IMG/VR virus record: IMGVR_UViG_3300031862_000764
Span: 1-32,093 of that record
From: a virus
Strand: one strand, 5' to 3'
DNA: 32,093 nucleotides
Below are positions 29,275 through 32,093 of this stretch, one piece after another. Positions within the stretch are counted from its first letter, which is position 1. Every line of letters starts with the position of its first letter. The position numbers and the translations under genes are program-made. The notes under the pieces were generated by a model. It searched no databases. It saw only the letters and a list, made by a program, of their open reading frames with translations, and was not told where the DNA came from.

Positions 29275-31406
29275 TGGACGCCTCCAAGCTCGACGAGCAA
29301 CTCTCGCAGCCGCGTATGGCGCCGCAGCGGAGCGTTGCGGCTGATCATCTTGGAGACCTGATCCTTCTGTCCTACAAGGACGCAAAGCCGACGCGCCCGC
29401 GAGATGGCCGTGTACAGCAGGTTCCGCTGCATGACGAGGCAGCCGAAGGAGCTGTGGATTGGCATCACCACGGCCTCGAACTCGCTCCCCTGGCACTTGT
29501 GGACCGTGAGGGCGTAGGCGAGCTCCAAGTCGTTCTCGTACAGCGGCGCCCGCACTGCGCGGGGCGGATTGTCGAAGCGCACGGTGATGAACCCCCTCGG
29601 GGTGTCCGCTGAGCCAGACCCCGTGGGGTTGTCGATCGCCTGTACCCGGCCGAGGTCGCCGTTCATCACGCCGAGCTGGTAGTCATTGCGCGTCTGGATC
29701 ACCCGGTCGCCGACCCGGAACCGGATGCGGTCCAGCGGCGGGCTCGGGTTGAGCAAGTCTTGCAGGTCCGGGTTGAGCGAGTCGCAGGCGAGACCGACCT
29801 TAGAGCGGCGCGGCGAGATCACCATGATGTCTGCCAGCGGGTCGAGATCGTAGGTTGTCGGCAGCCGGCGCGCAACTAGGTCCAGCACCGTTTCGCGGAT
29901 ACGCTCCTCGCTGTCCTTTTCGATGAAGAAGAAATCGCCGGCGGGGTCGTTGCTCGTGTCGATTGGGCGGCCGGACTTCACGGCATGGCAGTTCCGGACG
30001 ATCAAGCCCTCATCCTGGCGCTTGATGATCGTGAGCTCGCAGAAGGGGATCTGCTGCGACTGGATGAGGTCTCGGAGGATGTTGCCGGGGCCGACGCTCG
30101 GTAGCTGGTAATGGTCACCTACCAGGATGAGGCGTGTAGTCGGTTTCACAGCCAGCAGGAAAGCAGCCATAAGCGACACGTCGATCATCGAGACCTCGTC
30201 CAGCACGATAAGGTCTGCGTCGATGGGGTTCTGCTCGTTCCTGGCAAAGACGAAGCCGCCGCGCGGGGACGGCTGCGGTTGCAGGAGTCGGTGGATGGTA
30301 CTCGCCGGCCTGCCGGTTTGCTCCTCGATCCGCTTCGCGGCCCGGCCGGTGGGGGCCCCCAGCGCGATCTCGAGGTCGGGAAACGTCGAGAGGATCCGCC
30401 GGATGGTGTACGTCTTGCCCACGCCCGGCGCCCCGGTCAGAACAAAGACGCTGTGCTTAACGGCCGTGCGGATTGCCTCGACCTGGTCCGGCATGAGGTC
30501 CGACACGTCGGGATCGCGCTCGGGCGCGGGGTTGTCGAGGATCGCTAGGAGCTTCTCGCCGATCTGTCGCTCGCACTGGTAGTAGTGCCGGAGGCCCACG
30601 CGCTTTTCGTCGTCGAGGATGAGCTCGCCCTCTTCGAACTGCTCCTTCAGCTGCTCTACTATGAGGTGCTCTGAGACGCCGAGAAGCTGTGTTACCGCAT
30701 CGAGGAGTTCCCGCCCGGGCAGGCAGGTATGTCCGCCGGACTGCGCGGTCTCCTTAAGGATGTGCGCGACTCCGGCGCGGATGCGCGATGGCGCTTCCAG
30801 GTCGGTGCCGCAGCAACGCGCGATCACGTCCGCGGTCTCGAAGCCGATCCCCGCGATCTCGCCGATCAGCCCGTACGGGTCTTCCTCAATCCGGCGCACC
30901 GCGTCAGCGCCATACAGAGCGATGATTTGATTGACGGGCCGACGGCCTACGTGCGTGCCGGCGAACAGCTCCTTCAACCTCAGCTCACGGGCTTCCGTGG
31001 CCTCGACCTCCCGCAAGGCCTCGCTGATGCGCTGGGCCTTCTGCAGGCTGACGGCGGGAACCTCGGCGGCAACCCGTCCGGGATCGTCCTTGCAGATCCG
31101 CAGGGTGTCGCCGCCGTAGCGCTCGATGAGAGTGTTGGCTGTCGCGACGCCCACGCCCCGGACATTTTCCATCAGGTAGCTACGGATCGCCGCCTCCGTA
31201 GCGGGCGCCGTGGCGGTGAAGTCCTGGAACGCGAACTGCGGGCCCCACTGGCTGTGGTTCTCCCAGCGGCCGAAGAAGCGGTAGGCTCGGCCCACCTGAG
31301 GCGTCAGGATGGCGCCCTTGACTGTGTGTCCGCTGTCGAGGACGCCGATCAGGAAGTCGCCGTTGTGGTACCGTACCTGCGCGAGCGTGCCGCTGAGCTC
31401 GTCCAC
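29271..31406 (-). CDS. RecD2-like DNA helicase
   Basis: A 711-residue superfamily 1 helicase. The N-terminal 75 residues are the OB-like domain of RecD2 proteins, followed by helix-hairpin-helix regions (Gly-Val-Gly-Val-Ala-Thr-Ala at 84-90 and Ile-Gly-Phe-Glu-Thr-Ala at 187-192). Walker A is Gly-Ala-Pro-Gly-Val-Gly-Lys-Thr (325-332), Walker B Val-Leu-Asp-Glu (401-404), motif III Gly-Asp-His-Tyr-Gln-Leu-Pro (430-436), and late motifs Val-His-Lys-Cys-Gln-Gly-Ser-Glu-Phe (635-643) and Tyr-Thr-Ala-Ile-Ser-Arg-Ala (665-671). It unwinds duplex DNA 5'-3' in its known relatives. It starts at GTG after a short GAGG site, 15 bases after the previous stop. Confidence 0.9.
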   Translation of the reverse strand: MDELSGTLAQVRYHNGDFLIGVLDSGHTVKGAILTPQVGRAYRFFGRWENHSQWGPQFAFQDFTATAPATEAAIRSYLMENVRGVGVATANTLIERYGGDTLRICKDDPGRVAAEVPAVSLQKAQRISEALREVEATEARELRLKELFAGTHVGRRPVNQIIALYGADAVRRIEEDPYGLIGEIAGIGFETADVIARCCGTDLEAPSRIRAGVAHILKETAQSGGHTCLPGRELLDAVTQLLGVSEHLIVEQLKEQFEEGELILDDEKRVGLRHYYQCERQIGEKLLAILDNPAPERDPDVSDLMPDQVEAIRTAVKHSVFVLTGAPGVGKTYTIRRILSTFPDLEIALGAPTGRAAKRIEEQTGRPASTIHRLLQPQPSPRGGFVFARNEQNPIDADLIVLDEVSMIDVSLMAAFLLAVKPTTRLILVGDHYQLPSVGPGNILRDLIQSQQIPFCELTIIKRQDEGLIVRNCHAVKSGRPIDTSNDPAGDFFFIEKDSEERIRETVLDLVARRLPTTYDLDPLADIMVISPRRSKVGLACDSLNPDLQDLLNPSPPLDRIRFRVGDRVIQTRNDYQLGVMNGDLGRVQAIDNPTGSGSADTPRGFITVRFDNPPRAVRAPLYENDLELAYALTVHKCQGSEFEAVVMPIHSSFGCLVMQRNLLYTAISRARRLCVLVGQKDQVSKMISRNAPLRRHTRLRELLVELGGVQ

Positions 31407-31421
31407 GGATGGCCTCAGGCG

Positions 31422-31835
31422 TTAGAAGGGAAGGTTGTCCATGACCTTCGGGTCCTCGCGCTGCACGTTCTCGGCGCGGCGATAGCCGTCGAAGGTGATC
31501 TTGGCGAGCTTCCGGCCGTTGTACTCGTCGTGATACCAGGTGGTGTGGGCTGCTCGCCCGACGAGATGTTCTGGCAATACCTCGGTTCCGTTCTGGAGCT
31601 GAATGCCGAGCCGGGTGATCACGAGTTTCGCTCGCTGCATTGCGGCGCCCGGCGCGAAGGTGATGTTGTCGTAGCCGATCAGGTCCTTCGAGTCGCCTTC
31701 GACGACCTTATGCTTGATGCTCCACATCTCGTCGCCCTTGCTCGAGGTCTTCTGCTCGACCTCGACGATACGGGTGAGGTGTTCTCCCTCGCTGATGAGG
31801 GCGTCCTCCTGGATCTCGTTCCAGTTGGCTTTCAT
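31422..31835 (-). CDS. DUF669-like / SSB-like protein
   Basis: A 137-residue protein with AAGGAG seven bases before ATG. The first part (Trp-Asn-Glu-Ile-Gln-Glu, Gly-Glu-His-Leu-Thr-Arg-Ile) and the central Ile-Gly-Tyr-Asp-Asn-Ile-Thr-Phe and Ala-Lys-Leu-Val-Ile-Thr-Arg-Leu-Gly strands resemble the DUF669 family of phage single-strand-DNA-binding-like proteins. It ends with Asp-Asn-Leu-Pro-Phe, like the acidic tip by which SSB proteins call partner enzymes. It is the first complete gene of the operon with the helicase and primase-helicase. Confidence 0.75.
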   Translation of the reverse strand: MKANWNEIQEDALISEGEHLTRIVEVEQKTSSKGDEMWSIKHKVVEGDSKDLIGYDNITFAPGAAMQRAKLVITRLGIQLQNGTEVLPEHLVGRAAHTTWYHDEYNGRKLAKITFDGYRRAENVQREDPKVMDNLPF

Positions 31836-31984
31836 CTTCTGTCTCCTTGCTAGAGTGTGTTTCAGTCGGCCGACGGCCAGTGGACGAAAAGTTCTGGTTC
31901 TTGAGGAAGCCTACGATCAGGTCGGCCACGAGTTCGACGACTTCCTTCGCTCGTTGCGGCGTTAAGACCTAAAATCCCGGCCAA

Positions 31985-31990
31985 ATTATA
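31985..31990 (-). promoter_or_regulatory. Candidate -10 box TATAAT before the replication operon
   Basis: A perfect TATAAT occurs on the minus strand just after the stop of the upstream partial gene and 150 bases before the first replication gene. No good -35 box is seen at 16-18 bases upstream. The remainder of the 156-base gap contains no convincing gene. Confidence 0.3.
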
Positions 31991-31991
31991 A

Positions 31992-32093
31992 CTATGTCTG
32001 TCTCGGCGGTTCGATACCGAAAGCGGCAAAGAGGTCTCGCTGCCTTTTCGAAACCTCAGTGAGAACGGTTTTCTTCTCGCCGAGATAGATCCG
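31992..32093 (-). CDS. C-terminal end of an unidentified gene (partial)
   Basis: The window edge cuts a minus-strand gene; 33 codons and a TAG stop (31992-31994) remain. The fragment reads Arg-Ile-Tyr-Leu-Gly-Glu-Lys-Lys-Thr-Val, then a Leu-Phe-Ala-Ala-Phe-Gly-Ile helix and Pro-Pro. A Leu-Gly/Phe-Gly-Ile-x-Pro-Pro end is known from some transposases but also from others; too little is left to name it. Confidence 0.55.
   Translation of the reverse strand, partial: RIYLGEKKTVLTEVSKRQRDLFAAFGIEPPRQT

Noticed and set aside
30729-31853. 374-residue plus-strand ORF opposite the helicase N terminus
   Set aside because: Antisense shadow of RecD2-like and DUF669-like genes; no binding site or motif.
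31708-31929. 73-residue minus-strand ORF upstream of the DUF669-like gene
   Set aside because: The first 20 residues look passable, but the start site is weak and most of the frame overlaps the next gene with Arg/Gly-rich shadow sequence.

Overview
This window is a contiguous piece of a tailed bacteriophage (or prophage) genome. Almost every gene is on the minus strand, so transcription runs from the right end to the left end. Neighbouring genes are packed with ATGA, GTGA, TGATG or TAATG stop-start overlaps and AGGAGG-type ribosome binding sites. The structural genes combine a Mu-gpT-like major capsid protein and a DUF935-type portal with an HK97-style terminase pair and a short siphovirus-like tail cassette (tube, frameshifted chaperone, 680-residue tape measure). 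The host cannot be named from the sequence. It is bacterial and the DNA is fairly G+C rich. A possible spanin-like protein in the lysis cassette hints at a diderm (Gram-negative type) envelope. A DUF2292 (YezD-like) gene is of a kind common in Firmicutes and some deltaproteobacterial lineages. No integrase, tRNA, CRISPR array or insertion sequence was seen.

Layout in the order of transcription: (1) 31992-32093, the C-terminal end of an unidentified gene, followed by a gap with a TATAAT box. (2) 31835-23780, a replication and recombination operon: DUF669/SSB-like protein with an acidic LPF tail, RecD2-like helicase, ERCC4 (XPF-type) nuclease, primase-helicase fusion, an unknown 133-residue protein, a Cas4/RecB-like PD-(D/E)XK nuclease with four cysteines, a Sak4-like ATPase, and DUF2292. 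(3) 23735-20192, an accessory block: a Sll1717-type P-loop ATPase, an HNH endonuclease, a 114-residue unknown, a C-terminally truncated SNase-domain protein, and an A+T-rich DUF6602 nuclease-like gene. (4) 20191-19694, a non-coding boundary with a hairpin, a strong minus-strand terminator and a 9-bp GC-alternating palindrome. (5) 19693-17545, a ParB-methyltransferase fusion and the small terminase subunit, with one plus-strand gene (18100-18396) lying antisense to the methyltransferase tail. (6) 17542-9741, packaging, capsid and head-tail joining genes. (7) 9713-1728, the tail. (8) 1691-1, the lysis cassette.

The genes read as one programme. The right-hand operon copies and recombines the genome. 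The accessory block probably carries host- or competitor-directed cargo. The methyltransferase may modify the phage DNA before packaging, and the left two thirds build the virion and lyse the cell. Several expression devices are visible in the sequence itself: a -1 frameshift on an A9 run in the tail chaperone gene, a scaffold protein nested in frame inside the ClpP-like head protease, a canonical T TTT TTC heptamer at the start of the endolysin gene where the frame appears to change, and two overlapping coiled-coil frames at the spanin position. All functional names rest on motif recognition by eye; no database search was run.
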